A stretch of 64,000 bases of DNA from Bacilli bacterium. Lineage in GTDB: Bacteria > Bacillota_I > Bacilli_A > RF39 > UBA660. Every line of letters starts with the position of its first letter. The stretch's first letter is position 1. The stretch lies in the NCBI GenBank assembly GCA_017435255.1, contig JAFSFI010000004.1:1-64000 (forward strand). Reading direction: 5' to 3'. Under the pieces are notes generated by a model, which was given only the letters and a program-made list of their open reading frames with translations, ran no database searches and had not been told where the DNA came from. Positions 43,123 to 52,219 of the stretch are shown piece after piece. The translations under genes and the position numbers were made by a program.

Positions 43123-45624
43123 CTATTTTTTTACTTTAGTTCTGTTTCTTTTTAATTCAAATCTCATTCCAATTCCTTCTAACAATTCTTTTCGTTCATC
43201 TAGCAGTATTCCATTTTGATGATCTGTTCTTTGATTCACAACCCATTTACCAAGTTTTTTACCATTATCAGCAACAAATCTAGCTGGAATTTCTAAATTG
43301 CCATTTTGTTCATAATATGCTTTAGCAAAATTATACATTTCCATCCATTGTTTCTTTAAATCTTTAGATTCAAATCTCATTCCTACAGCAGCTAATAATT
43401 TTTTTCTTTCTTCCAACAGTCTTCCATCCTGATAATATCGTCTTTGAGTAACAACCCATGTACCAAGGCATTTACCTTGAGGATCAAAATCTGTTCCATT
43501 ACTTGTCTTAAACTCCTGTGATACTTCTAGATTTTTATGTTTATCATAATATCTTTTAGCTAATTGATACATCTTTTTCCATTCTTCATCATTATCTTTA
43601 ATCTCAAATCTCATACCAATTTTTTCTAGTAGTTTTTTTCGTTCGACATCTAACTTATCGTCTTTTTCCAGTTCTCTTTGAGCTTTAATCCAATTACCTA
43701 ATCCCCTACCTTCAGGATCTGGAGCAGAACCATCTTTAGTTTTAAATCTTGTTGGCACTTCCAAATCGTTATGCGCTTCATAATATGCACATGCTAAATC
43801 ATACATTTCTCTCCATTGTATATCCGCTTTGCTAACACCCAATCTCATGCCAAGTTGTTCTAACAATTCTCTTCTTTCGTTGGTTAGTGTGCCATCCATA
43901 TATGCTTTTCTCTGGGCAGTAACCCAATTACCTAGTGCCATCCCTCGCGATTCCGGTTCATAACCATTATTAGTTTTAAATCTACTTGGAACCTCTAAAT
44001 CATGATGATATTCTAAATAAGCTTTTGCAAGAAGATAATATCTTTTCCAAATTTGATCATACTTATCGTTACCAAAACGCATACCAATTTGAGATAATAA
44101 TTCTTTTCTATCTTCTGATAACATTCCTTGCAATTCAAAATCCCTTTGAGTTTTTACCCATGTACCTAGGTTTCTTCCACATTCATCAAAGGTTATTCCA
44201 TCTTTTGTTTTAAACGTAGCAGGAATCTCTAGATTATGATTTTGTTCATAATAATTTCTAGCTAAATTATACATTTCATCCCAAGATGCTGGAGCTAATT
44301 TGTCTTTTAAATATCTTAACATTTCGTACAATTCTTCATTTTCTATTCTTATATCAAATACTTGATCCAATAATTCAACGTTTAAAGGCAAACCACATCC
44401 ATATTTTTTCCTTTCTTTAACCTTTCCCCTTAGTTCATTTTCCAATTGTTTCATAAACTCAAAGTTATTTGTCAAATCGATTATTACTGGATTAGCTTCA
44501 CCACTTACTGAAAGCGCCCTTCCTAATTGCTCAAAATAAACTATATCAGAAGAAGTACCTCTTCCCATTATAACACCACTAACATTAGGGGCATGAACCC
44601 CCTCGTTATACTGATTAATGGCAAACATAATTCTTAATTTACCTTCTGCACTTTCTCCATCCAGCGTTCTATCATAATAAAATGCATCTCTATTTCTTTT
44701 ACCAACAGTCCCCATTTCACTAGTTGTAGAATAAAACACTATATCATCATCATCAATATAACCTTTAAACCAGGTTCTTGCCTCTTCCATTATTGTTTCT
44801 ATATCGTTTATTCCATCAACTGATCCTGGTGGACAAAAATAAATTATTTTAGCGTCTTTTTTAATGTTATTTACAATTACATCTTTTATCCCTTTAGCAT
44901 CAGTTATTCGCTTCTTATAATCATCAAGCAAAGACTTATACTTATCTTTTTCATCACTATCCTTCAGTCTACTTAATCTATCTTCTAACCTTTCAATATC
45001 TTCATTATCAGCCGACATTGCGTATGCAGTACGGTACGAAAAACCAAGAGGTAATACACCATCTAAAAGCGCATCAGCTAAATCATATCTACTAACTATT
45101 TTGTTAGAAAACAATTCATTAGTATCTGGATTAGCCATATCTCTTTCAAAAGAAGTTCCCCTATCTCTTACGGTATAAGCAGTCATTCCGAATACTTTTA
45201 GATTCTCATGAGTTTCTATTATTTCATTTACTCTTTGTCCCCAAATAGGTGCTCCAATGTGATGGAACTCATCGACTATTAGTAATTCTACATTTAAATC
45301 TATTATTTCTTGCTCGCTCATATCAACAAGACTTTGATACGTTCTAAATTCTAAGTTTGGAAAATCTCTTAGAAAATCCAATTCGGGGTTATCATCTATT
45401 GTTCCTATTACATGTTCAGCAATTGAATTAGAAGGTACTAACCACATTATCCTTTTATCCGGATTATCACAAGTTAAAGCTTCGGCAATATAAGTTTTAC
45501 CTGTTCCAGTAGCATGAACAATACCAACAACATCTTCCCCATTATCAAAAGCTTCTTTTACTTTTTTATAAGCCAAAGCATTATGCTCATATAATCCAAG
45601 TTTAATTGTATGTAAATCACTCAT
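43123..45624 (-). CDS. DEAD/DEAH-type helicase with five helicase-associated repeats
   Basis: About 833 residues from ATG 45624, GGTGA 5 bases upstream. Superfamily 2 motifs: Walker A HATGTGKT, motif II DEFHH, motif III MTAYT, motif VI QLGRALS. From about residue 445 come five tandem helicase-associated domains (about 72 residues each), each W..mY.LA..YYE.h.nLEvP..FKt..G....LG.WV..QR....G.L...R..LL..iGMRF. These small domains are thought to bind nucleic acid. No methylase or nuclease is nearby. Substrate unknown. Confidence 0.88.
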   Translation of the reverse strand: MSDLHTIKLGLYEHNALAYKKVKEAFDNGEDVVGIVHATGTGKTYIAEALTCDNPDKRIMWLVPSNSIAEHVIGTIDDNPELDFLRDFPNLEFRTYQSLVDMSEQEIIDLNVELLIVDEFHHIGAPIWGQRVNEIIETHENLKVFGMTAYTVRDRGTSFERDMANPDTNELFSNKIVSRYDLADALLDGVLPLGFSYRTAYAMSADNEDIERLEDRLSRLKDSDEKDKYKSLLDDYKKRITDAKGIKDVIVNNIKKDAKIIYFCPPGSVDGINDIETIMEEARTWFKGYIDDDDIVFYSTTSEMGTVGKRNRDAFYYDRTLDGESAEGKLRIMFAINQYNEGVHAPNVSGVIMGRGTSSDIVYFEQLGRALSVSGEANPVIIDLTNNFEFMKQLENELRGKVKERKKYGCGLPLNVELLDQVFDIRIENEELYEMLRYLKDKLAPASWDEMYNLARNYYEQNHNLEIPATFKTKDGITFDECGRNLGTWVKTQRDFELQGMLSEDRKELLSQIGMRFGNDKYDQIWKRYYLLAKAYLEYHHDLEVPSRFKTNNGYEPESRGMALGNWVTAQRKAYMDGTLTNERRELLEQLGMRLGVSKADIQWREMYDLACAYYEAHNDLEVPTRFKTKDGSAPDPEGRGLGNWIKAQRELEKDDKLDVERKKLLEKIGMRFEIKDNDEEWKKMYQLAKRYYDKHKNLEVSQEFKTSNGTDFDPQGKCLGTWVVTQRRYYQDGRLLEERKKLLAAVGMRFESKDLKKQWMEMYNFAKAYYEQNGNLEIPARFVADNGKKLGKWVVNQRTDHQNGILLDERKELLEGIGMRFELKRNRTKVKK

Positions 45625-45853
45625 ATAAATCACCATCACATAATTCTATAGAAGTAAATTCTTGACCCATGATATTGTTTTCACAAATCTCAACGATACT
45701 ATCTTTTAAAATTTTTGAATTATATTCATCTTGCTCTTCTATAATTGTTATTTCACCATCATCTAACTTTACTCTAAAACCTATCTTATTAGAGTTCATA
45801 ATATCTGGTTCAGGAATAAATACTTCTAATACTTTTCCTATTTGCTTTATCAT
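45617..45853 (-). CDS. small protein coupled to the helicase
   Basis: 78 residues from ATG 45853 with AGGTG 8 bases upstream. Predicted beta-rich (KIGFRVKLDDGEITIIEEQ), possibly a small barrel. Its end overlaps the helicase start by 8 bases, so translation is coupled. It ends in TGA, one of only two such stops seen in the window. Not recognised; may act with the helicase. Confidence 0.6.
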   Translation of the reverse strand: MIKQIGKVLEVFIPEPDIMNSNKIGFRVKLDDGEITIIEEQDEYNSKILKDSIVEICENNIMGQEFTSIELCDGDLYE

Positions 45854-45901
45854 GCTACGCACCTCTATATTAATTTTATCATAATTATGATATTTTTACA
45901 C

Positions 45902-45924
45902 AAAAAAACTACCTATTCGGTAGT
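45902..45924 (-). terminator. terminator of the tRNA pair
   Basis: 6-bp stem ACTACC / GGTAGT (45908-45913 with 45919-45924), 5-base loop, seven T on the minus strand. Confidence 0.8.
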
Positions 45925-45934
45925 GATTTACTTC

Positions 45935-46011
45935 TGGTGACCAGTACGGGATTCGGACCCGTGAATGCCGCCGTGAAAGGGCGGTGTGTTAAGCCACTTC
46001 ACCAACTGGCC
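45935..46011 (-). tRNA. tRNA-Glu (TTC anticodon)
   Basis: Acceptor GGCCAGT / ACTGGTC, discriminator A, encoded CCA; anticodon stem CCGCC/GGCGG with loop CTTTCAC, so anticodon TTC; T-arm ACGGG/CCCGT. Follows tRNA-Asn by seven bases and shares its promoter and terminator. Confidence 0.96.
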
Positions 46012-46018
46012 AAAAAAA

Positions 46019-46094
46019 TGGCGCTCGATGTAGGACTCGGACCTACGACCTGCCGGTTAACAGCCGGATGCTCTACCAACTGAGCTAATCGAGC
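46019..46094 (-). tRNA. tRNA-Asn (GTT anticodon)
   Basis: Acceptor GCTCGAT / ATCGAGC, discriminator G as expected for Asn, encoded CCA; D stem GCTC/GAGC; anticodon loop CTGTTAA, anticodon GTT; T-arm GTAGG/CCTAC. The outermost anticodon-stem pair is a mismatch (T-C). About 100 bases downstream of asnS. Confidence 0.94.
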
Positions 46095-46128
46095 ACAATT
46101 CGAAGCCTCGTTCATTTGAGACTTCTTT

Positions 46129-46157
46129 ATTATATATGCTTTTTTTACACTTTGCAA
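46129..46157 (-). promoter_or_regulatory. promoter of tRNA-Asn and tRNA-Glu
   Basis: TTGCAA (46152-46157), 17-base spacer, TATAAT (46129-46134), about 35 bases before the tRNA-Asn. Confidence 0.75.
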
Positions 46158-46198
46158 TACTTTTTTTATTATTTTATACTTTTTTTTGTTTTTAAATC

Positions 46199-47587
46199 TT
46201 AAAAATCACAATTTCCTGGAGTTCTAGGGAAAGGAATAACATCACGAATATTCTCAACGCCAGTTAAATAAATAAGTAATCTTTCAAATCCCATACCAAA
46301 TCCAGAGTGATAGCATCCACCAAATTTTCTCAAATTACAGAACCAATCAACAGTTGTTTTATCAACACCCATTTCTTCTATTCTATTCATTAATACATCG
46401 TAATTTTCTTCCCTTTGAGAGCCACCAATTAATTCACCTGCACCAGGAACTTCTAAGTCTACTCCTGCTACAGTCTTACCATCTTTATTAACTTTCATAT
46501 ACCATGCTTTAATATCTTTTGGCCAATCTATAATAAATACCGGTGAATTAAAATATTCTGTAATGTATTTTTCGTGTTCCTTAGCTATATCATCTTCATA
46601 ACTTGGTTCAAATTCCCATTTTACATCAGCTTTTTTCAAAATATCTATTACTTCACGATGAGTAATTCTTACAAATTCAGATTCAAGTAAATGGTTTAAT
46701 TTATCAAGTAATCCCTTTTCAACAAATTTATCGAAAAATTCTATTTCATTTGGACAAGTATCTAAAACATATTTAACAATAAACTTTAACATTTCTTCTT
46801 CGATATCCATTAATCCATTTATATCACAAAAAGCAATCTCAGGTTCAATCATCCAAAACTCATTAGCGTGTGTTTTAGTATTAGACTTTTCAGTTCTAAA
46901 CGTTGGACCAAAAGTATAAATCTTTTTATGACTCATCGCAAATGCTTCTCCATGTAATTGACCTGTACCAGTTACATAAGATTGTTTTCCAAATAAATCT
47001 TTAGACATATCAACTTTACCATCTTTATCTTTTGGTAAGTTGTTAAAATCTAATGTTGTAATTTTAAACATTTGATCTGAACCTTCGCAATCAGCAGTTG
47101 TAATTAAAGGTGTATTAACATATACATACCCATGTTCTTGAAAATACTTGTGAATAGCATATGCGGCAACACTCCTAACGCGGAATACAGCACTAAACAA
47201 ATTTGTTCTAGGACGCAGATGTGCTATTTCTCTCAAAAATTCTCTTGTAGGTCTTCCCTTAGATTGCAAAGGATAATCATCTGGACAATCTCCTTCCAAC
47301 ACTAAACTTTTGAGAGTTAGTTCAATCTTTTGTCCTTCTTTAGGTGATTCTATAACAGTACCAACGATAGTAACACTACTACCTAGTTTTATTTTTTGAA
47401 TATCAGAAAAATTTTCTAACGAATTATCATAAACTACTTGTAAGTTTTTAAATGTAGTCCCATCATTAAAATCTATAAAACCAAATTCTTTTTGTTTACG
47501 ATGGTTTTTTACCCATCCTTGTAATTTGACTTCACTGCCAATTAATTCATCTTCTTTTATATATAATTCTTTTAAATCTAATAACAT
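46199..47587 (-). CDS. asnS: asparagine--tRNA ligase
   Basis: 462 residues, class II. N-terminal OB-fold (VKLQGWVKNHRKQKEFGFIDFNDGTTFKNLQVVYD), then motif 2 FRTEKSNTKTHANEFWMIEPE and motif 3 GFGMGFERLLIYLTG. Charges tRNA-Asn, which is encoded just downstream. Last protein of the T-box gatCAB operon, 3 bases after gatB. Its presence means GatCAB here is needed mainly for Gln-tRNA. Confidence 0.96.
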   Translation of the reverse strand: MLLDLKELYIKEDELIGSEVKLQGWVKNHRKQKEFGFIDFNDGTTFKNLQVVYDNSLENFSDIQKIKLGSSVTIVGTVIESPKEGQKIELTLKSLVLEGDCPDDYPLQSKGRPTREFLREIAHLRPRTNLFSAVFRVRSVAAYAIHKYFQEHGYVYVNTPLITTADCEGSDQMFKITTLDFNNLPKDKDGKVDMSKDLFGKQSYVTGTGQLHGEAFAMSHKKIYTFGPTFRTEKSNTKTHANEFWMIEPEIAFCDINGLMDIEEEMLKFIVKYVLDTCPNEIEFFDKFVEKGLLDKLNHLLESEFVRITHREVIDILKKADVKWEFEPSYEDDIAKEHEKYITEYFNSPVFIIDWPKDIKAWYMKVNKDGKTVAGVDLEVPGAGELIGGSQREENYDVLMNRIEEMGVDKTTVDWFCNLRKFGGCYHSGFGMGFERLLIYLTGVENIRDVIPFPRTPGNCDF

Positions 47588-47590
47588 TTG

Positions 47591-49048
47591 TTATCCCTCC
47601 AACTCTTTCTTAAGCGTGTCATAAGTTATTGATGGATTAGCTTTTCCTCTTGTCTTTTTCATTACTTGCCCAACTAAGAAATCTATAATATTAGTTCTAC
47701 CACTATTGTATTTTTCTTTAGCGTCAGGATTTTCACTTAACACTTCTAATACTATTGCTTGTATTTCTTCAGCACTACCAATTTGTTTTATTCCTAATTC
47801 TTCAATAACTTTATTAGGATCTAAATTCTCTTCTAAGCTTTTTAATAATACTTCTTTTCCTTGTTTAATTGATATTTCCCCTTTTGTAACTTTATGAATT
47901 AAATCAGATAACATTTTGGGTGTTAAAGAAATATCTTTAATGTCCTTTTCTAGTTTGTTCAAATTTCCTAGTAAAATACTAGTTACCCAGTTAGCAGCTG
48001 TTTTTGCATCTATTCCATTATCAAGTATACATTCAAAATAATCTGATACACTCTTTTCTTTTACTAAAATTTTAGAATCAAATTCTGATAATCCTAACTG
48101 ATTCATATATTTATCTTTTCTTTGATGTGCAAGTTCTGGAATGCTTGCTCTAATTTCTTCTAACCATTCACTGGATAATTTAAATTTTGGAATATTTGGT
48201 TCAACAAAATACTTATAATCAATAGCATCTGCTTTACTTCTCATATAAATTGTGGTACCACTTTCTTCATCCCAACGTCTTGTTTGTTGTTCCATTTCAT
48301 CATATGTACCATTTTCTTTTGCTTCCATTTGACGATTTATCTCATAATTAATAGCATCCCTTACAGCGCTAAATGAATTAACATTTTTAATTTCTATTTT
48401 TGTTCCCCAATTATTTGGATCACTATCATCTTTATCAACATCCATTAAAGAAACATTAACATCACATCTAACTTGACCTTTTTTACTATCAGCTTCACTG
48501 ATCCCCGCATATTGATAAATGCTTCTCATAGTCTCTAAAAATGATACTGCTTCATCGGATGAATGAAAACAAGGTTCAGTTACCAGTTCCAAAAGCGGAA
48601 CGCCTGATCTATTATAATTGATCGTTGAATAATTATCATAATGAGTAGTAGCAGCAGAATCTTCCTCTAAATGTAGATTATTAATTAGTGCTACTTTAGT
48701 TTCTCCATTACATTCATATTCTAATTTACCATAAATACCAACTGGTGCAGGTTTAGTCTCTTGAGTAATTTGAAATCCTTTTGGCAAATCTGGATAGTAA
48801 TAGTTTTTTCTTTCAAAATACATGTATTCTGGTTGACCACATCCTAATATCATACTTGCCATCAATGATTTTTTAACGGCTTCTTTGTTGACAACAGGAA
48901 GAGTTCCTGGAAAAGCCATATCTAATGGACTAATATTTGAATTAGCTAAATCTGTATATGAATTAGCAGATGCGGAAAAAACCTTTGTGTTTGTTTCACT
49001 AATTTCACAGTGCATCTCTAACCCAATTAAAGCTTTATATTTATCCAT
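47591..49048 (-). CDS. gatB: Asp-tRNA(Asn)/Glu-tRNA(Gln) amidotransferase subunit B
   Basis: About 485 residues from ATG 49048 with GGAGGTGA upstream inside gatA. LIGLEMHCEISETNTKVFSAS, PDLPKGFQITQ and RSGVPLLELVTEPCF are family signatures; the C-terminal helical YqeY-like tail (LVGQVMKKTRGKANPSI) ends it. Binds the tRNA and makes the acyl-phosphate intermediate. Confidence 0.97.
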   Translation of the reverse strand: MDKYKALIGLEMHCEISETNTKVFSASANSYTDLANSNISPLDMAFPGTLPVVNKEAVKKSLMASMILGCGQPEYMYFERKNYYYPDLPKGFQITQETKPAPVGIYGKLEYECNGETKVALINNLHLEEDSAATTHYDNYSTINYNRSGVPLLELVTEPCFHSSDEAVSFLETMRSIYQYAGISEADSKKGQVRCDVNVSLMDVDKDDSDPNNWGTKIEIKNVNSFSAVRDAINYEINRQMEAKENGTYDEMEQQTRRWDEESGTTIYMRSKADAIDYKYFVEPNIPKFKLSSEWLEEIRASIPELAHQRKDKYMNQLGLSEFDSKILVKEKSVSDYFECILDNGIDAKTAANWVTSILLGNLNKLEKDIKDISLTPKMLSDLIHKVTKGEISIKQGKEVLLKSLEENLDPNKVIEELGIKQIGSAEEIQAIVLEVLSENPDAKEKYNSGRTNIIDFLVGQVMKKTRGKANPSITYDTLKKELEG

Positions 49049-50504
49049 TGTTATCACCTCCTGCAATTTGCCCTTTATAATTCATATTGATTTCTAAAGA
49101 ATACGCAATATTTAAAACATTTATATCATCGTAACAATTACCGGTAATATTTATTCCTACTGGTAAGTTATTTACAAAACCATTAGGAATTGTAATTGAT
49201 GGGAATCCACCAAAGTTACCAATTTGTAATTGTTCATCAAGCGCAACAGTATTAGTATCATATTTTTTATTTAATTCATCAATTTTCTTTGCTGGACCAA
49301 TTCCAACCGGAGATATAACTGCATCATACTTTTTAAATAATTCTTTCCATGTATCAACAAGTAATCTTCTTGCTCTTTGAGCGTTATTAAAGTACCTTTC
49401 TTTATTTTCTTTTTGTAGCACATAAGAACCAATTATAAATCTTCTTTTAATAAGTGGAGAAAAGCCTTTAGTACGATGATCTTTCATCATTTTAATATAA
49501 TTATCTCCTTCTCCTCTTGGGCCAAAGATAATTCCTGTTAAGTTACTCATATTACTAGATGCTTCTGCTGAATGTATAACAACGTATACACTGTATGAAG
49601 CATTAAGTAGGTCTCTATCTACGCTTACTTCTTCAACTTCCATTCCTAAACTTCTACACAAATCAACACTTTTATGAAAGTTTTCTAAATGTAGTTTTAA
49701 TTCTTCGTCTGCATTTGGATAATTAGATATATCACAAAGTTCTTTTACATAGCAGACTTTCTTACCTTTAGGATTATTTTCTAAACTTTCATATAAATTA
49801 ATACCTTTAGAATCCCAACTAGTCATGTCTTTAGGATCTATTCCCTTCATGTTATCAACTACTATAGCAGCATCTTCAACACTACGAGTTAAAACACCTA
49901 AATGGTCTAGGCTTGATGCAAATGGAAAAACTCCATAACGAGATATCATTCCATATGTTGGTTTATATCCTACTATTCCACAATACGCGGCTGGTTTTCT
50001 TATAGAATCACCTGTATCAGTTCCTAGCGCATAAGGATAAACTCCTGCTGCAACTGCTGCAGCACTACCTGAACTAGAACCTGCACATATTCTTGTCGTA
50101 TCCCAAGGGTTTTTTTGAATACCAGTATGAGCTGTAGTACCAGTCCCCCCCATTCCAAATTCATCCATGGCTGTCTTATTAACCTTAACTGCACCTACTT
50201 TATCTAACTTTTCAATAGCAGTGGCAGAAAAGAAAGGAACATAATCTTTTAAAGTGTTTGATGAACCTGTTGTTAAAATTCCTTTAGTTGAATAATTATC
50301 CTTTACACCATAAGGAATTCCGGATAATAGATTATCAGTAACTTCTACACCTTCAGCATCATCTAAAATAGTAACGAAGGCGTTACACTTTTCTTGTAGC
50401 TCATGTGATTTTTCCAATGCCTCTTTTACTAATTCATCACTAGTAACTTTTCCGTTTATTAAGTCTTCATGTATCTCTTTAATGCTTTTATTCATGTATC
50501 CCAT
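49041..50504 (-). CDS. gatA: Asp-tRNA(Asn)/Glu-tRNA(Gln) amidotransferase subunit A
   Basis: 487 residues, amidase-signature family. GVKDNYSTKGILTTGSSNTLKDY carries the catalytic Lys, and CAGSSSGSAAAVAAGVYPYALGTDTGDSIRKPAAYCGIVG the two Ser. Releases ammonia from glutamine or asparagine for GatB. Its ATG shares a base with the gatC TAA (TAATG). Confidence 0.97.
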   Translation of the reverse strand: MGYMNKSIKEIHEDLINGKVTSDELVKEALEKSHELQEKCNAFVTILDDAEGVEVTDNLLSGIPYGVKDNYSTKGILTTGSSNTLKDYVPFFSATAIEKLDKVGAVKVNKTAMDEFGMGGTGTTAHTGIQKNPWDTTRICAGSSSGSAAAVAAGVYPYALGTDTGDSIRKPAAYCGIVGYKPTYGMISRYGVFPFASSLDHLGVLTRSVEDAAIVVDNMKGIDPKDMTSWDSKGINLYESLENNPKGKKVCYVKELCDISNYPNADEELKLHLENFHKSVDLCRSLGMEVEEVSVDRDLLNASYSVYVVIHSAEASSNMSNLTGIIFGPRGEGDNYIKMMKDHRTKGFSPLIKRRFIIGSYVLQKENKERYFNNAQRARRLLVDTWKELFKKYDAVISPVGIGPAKKIDELNKKYDTNTVALDEQLQIGNFGGFPSITIPNGFVNNLPVGINITGNCYDDINVLNIAYSLEINMNYKGQIAGGDNNG

Positions 50505-50800
50505 TATCCCACCACCTTTGGAACTTCTATTTCACGACCTCTTACTACATCAGAATTTCGTAATAAATCTTCAACAGGAACAGACTCTTCTACTTCATCG
50601 TCTCTTAATTCATATACAAAATCATCTAATGCGTGTGTCATTGGCTCAACATCATTAATATTTGCTATTTTATTAATTAAATCAATATTTCTATCAATAT
50701 CTTCAAATTCATCCAATACTTGTTTATTTTCTTCTTCGGTTAATCCAATTAATAATTTATCTGCATAATTATCAACCATTTCTTTAGTAAATTTACTCAT
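50504..50800 (-). CDS. gatC: Asp-tRNA(Asn)/Glu-tRNA(Gln) amidotransferase subunit C
   Basis: 98 residues. VDNYADKLLIGLTEEENKQVLDEFEDIDRNIDLINKI and VEPMTHALDD match the small GatC subunit that wraps around GatA and GatB. First gene after the asparagine-type T-box. Confidence 0.94.
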   Translation of the reverse strand: MSKFTKEMVDNYADKLLIGLTEEENKQVLDEFEDIDRNIDLINKIANINDVEPMTHALDDFVYELRDDEVEESVPVEDLLRNSDVVRGREIEVPKVVG

Positions 50801-50818
50801 ATTATTCTCCTTTCAAAT

Positions 50819-51062
50819 AAAAAAACAGTACTCCATCCCCAAGGGACGAATTACTGTAATATCCGCGGTACCACCCTAATTATCATAAATGATCTCTTAT
50901 TAAGACTAGTCATTCTAACGGAAGACTCCCGGCTTACACTACTATTATTTCATATAAGCAACTCCGAAGTGTTATTCACAATATCATGGTAGTGTTAGCT
51001 TTCACCATCTCTAACTCGCTTATTACTTATAAATATTGCTACTTCTCTTCATCAACATCGAT
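50819..51062 (-). ncRNA. T-box riboswitch leader, asparagine specifier
   Basis: T-box AGGGTGGTACCGCG at 50864-50877; terminator built on ACAGTA..TACTGT with GTCCC..GGGGAT inside, then a T run (50819-50858). Stem I has AGAGAAGTAGCAATAT on the 5' side; the stem CAATAT/ATATTG is followed by TGAATAACA, giving specifier AAC (50971-50973), followed by A as usual. Terminal loop GAGATGGTGAAAGC fits the distal motif. It fills the 377-base gap before gatC with the divergent promoters. Confidence 0.92.
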
Positions 51063-51068
51063 GCTTAA

Positions 51069-51097
51069 ATTATAAACCAATTATATAAATAAGTCAA
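51069..51097 (-). promoter_or_regulatory. promoter of the asparagine T-box operon
   Basis: TTGACT (51092-51097), 17-base spacer, TATAAT (51069-51074) on the minus strand. Confidence 0.8.
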
Positions 51098-51129
51098 TCA
51101 GTATATATGTCAAAGAAATTTAAAAAGAT

Positions 51130-51158
51130 TTGTTTTTTTTAAAGTTAATATATATAAT
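51130..51158 (+). promoter_or_regulatory. promoter of the HAD hydrolase gene
   Basis: TTGTTT (51130-51135), 17-base spacer, TATAAT (51153-51158); AGGTGA begins at 51167 and ATG is at 51178, so the leader is about 13 bases. Confidence 0.65.
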
Positions 51159-51177
51159 TTTATTATAGGTGAGTAAA

Positions 51178-51996
51178 ATGGAAAAATTAAAGAATGTTAA
51201 AATAATATTTACTGATATTGATGGAACTTTATCCAATAGTAATCGTGAAATAACAAAAGAAACCGCTTCAGCAATTAAAACCGCTACAGATAATGGTATT
51301 TTAGTTGTGCTTTGTTCTGGAAGAAGCAACACATATGTATCTGATTTTAGCAAAAAGTGCAACGCATCTAATTATATAATTTCATGTAATGGTGCAGAAG
51401 TATTTGATTACAAAAATAATAAATATATCAATCATAGTAATATAGATATTAACAAAATTAATACAATCTGGAATTTTTGTTTAGATAACAATTTGGGTTG
51501 TATCTTAAACTGTGGAAATATAAGATACTCAAATAGTAATAACGCTATAGAAGAAAAAGATAAGAAAATCACAAATGACATATCAACATTAAATGATCCT
51601 GTTTTTCAAATTGTAACATACGGATATGACTATGATAAGATGAATAAACTAGAAAAATTAATTAATAATCAAAAATTACATATAATTAATATTTCACATA
51701 GTTATTTAAACAAGGACTGTTCTAATCACCACTTCTTTTTTGACACAATAAACAACAATATCAATAAAGGTACAGCTATTAAAGAATTACTAAACTTTTT
51801 AAATATAGACAAAGAAAACGCGATCGGTTTTGGAGATCACATAAATGATTATGATTTGTTTAACGAAGTTGGATTTAAAGTCGCAATGGCAAATGCTAAT
51901 CCAAAATTAAAAGAAAAAGCAGACTATATAACGTTATCTAATGACGAAAATGGTGTCGCCTACTTTTTAAACAACTTTATAGAATATAAGAAATAA
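51178..51996 (+). CDS. Cof-type HAD hydrolase
   Basis: 272 residues from ATG 51178; a GTG at 51169 lies in the ribosome site. Motif I FTDIDGTLSNSNREI (catalytic Asp pair), motif II VLCSGRS, motif IV GFGDHINDYDLFNEVGFKVAMANANPKLKEKADYIT. The C2 cap is of the Cof type, which acts on sugar phosphates, nucleotides or flavin precursors. The exact substrate cannot be read. Confidence 0.93.
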   Translation: MEKLKNVKIIFTDIDGTLSNSNREITKETASAIKTATDNGILVVLCSGRSNTYVSDFSKKCNASNYIISCNGAEVFDYKNNKYINHSNIDINKINTIWNFCLDNNLGCILNCGNIRYSNSNNAIEEKDKKITNDISTLNDPVFQIVTYGYDYDKMNKLEKLINNQKLHIINISHSYLNKDCSNHHFFFDTINNNINKGTAIKELLNFLNIDKENAIGFGDHINDYDLFNEVGFKVAMANANPKLKEKADYITLSNDENGVAYFLNNFIEYKK

Positions 51997-52003
51997 TAAA
52001 ATA

Positions 52004-52032
52004 AAAACGCACCTTTTTAATAAGTGCGTTTT
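52004..52032. terminator. bidirectional terminator
   Basis: AAAACGCAC (52004-52012) pairs with GTGCGTTTT (52024-52032), T run on both strands. It serves the HAD gene (+) and tRNA-Cys (-). Confidence 0.75.
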
Positions 52033-52040
52033 ATTTCATA

Positions 52041-52114
52041 TGGAGGGCCTAGTCGGATTTGAACCAACGATCAGGGAGTTGCAGTCCCACGCCTTACCAC
52101 TTGGCTATAGACCC
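52041..52114 (-). tRNA. tRNA-Cys (GCA anticodon)
   Basis: Acceptor GGGTCTA / TAGGCCC (one G-T pair), discriminator T as expected for Cys, encoded CCA; anticodon stem GGGA./.TCCC with loop CTGCAAC, anticodon GCA. Own promoter at 52129-52157. Confidence 0.95.
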
Positions 52115-52128
52115 ATAAGACAATATTG

Positions 52129-52157
52129 ATTATAACAAATTAAATTTACTTTATCAA
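52129..52157 (-). promoter_or_regulatory. tRNA-Cys promoter
   Basis: TTGATA (52152-52157), 17-base spacer, TATAAT (52129-52134), about 15 bases before the tRNA. Confidence 0.75.
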
Positions 52158-52189
52158 TAAAATTATATTCTTTTTTTATAAAAAATTAA

Positions 52190-52219
52190 CAAAAAGGAGC
52201 TAAAATTAAGCTCCTTTTA
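52190..52219 (-). terminator. terminator of the DUF4352-like membrane protein gene
   Basis: Minus-strand AAAAGGAGCT..AGCTCCTTTT stem with T run, overlapping the stop codon of the gene. Confidence 0.75.

Noticed and set aside
43123-45853. Restriction-modification system
   Set aside because: The helicase has no nuclease domain and no methylase is nearby.
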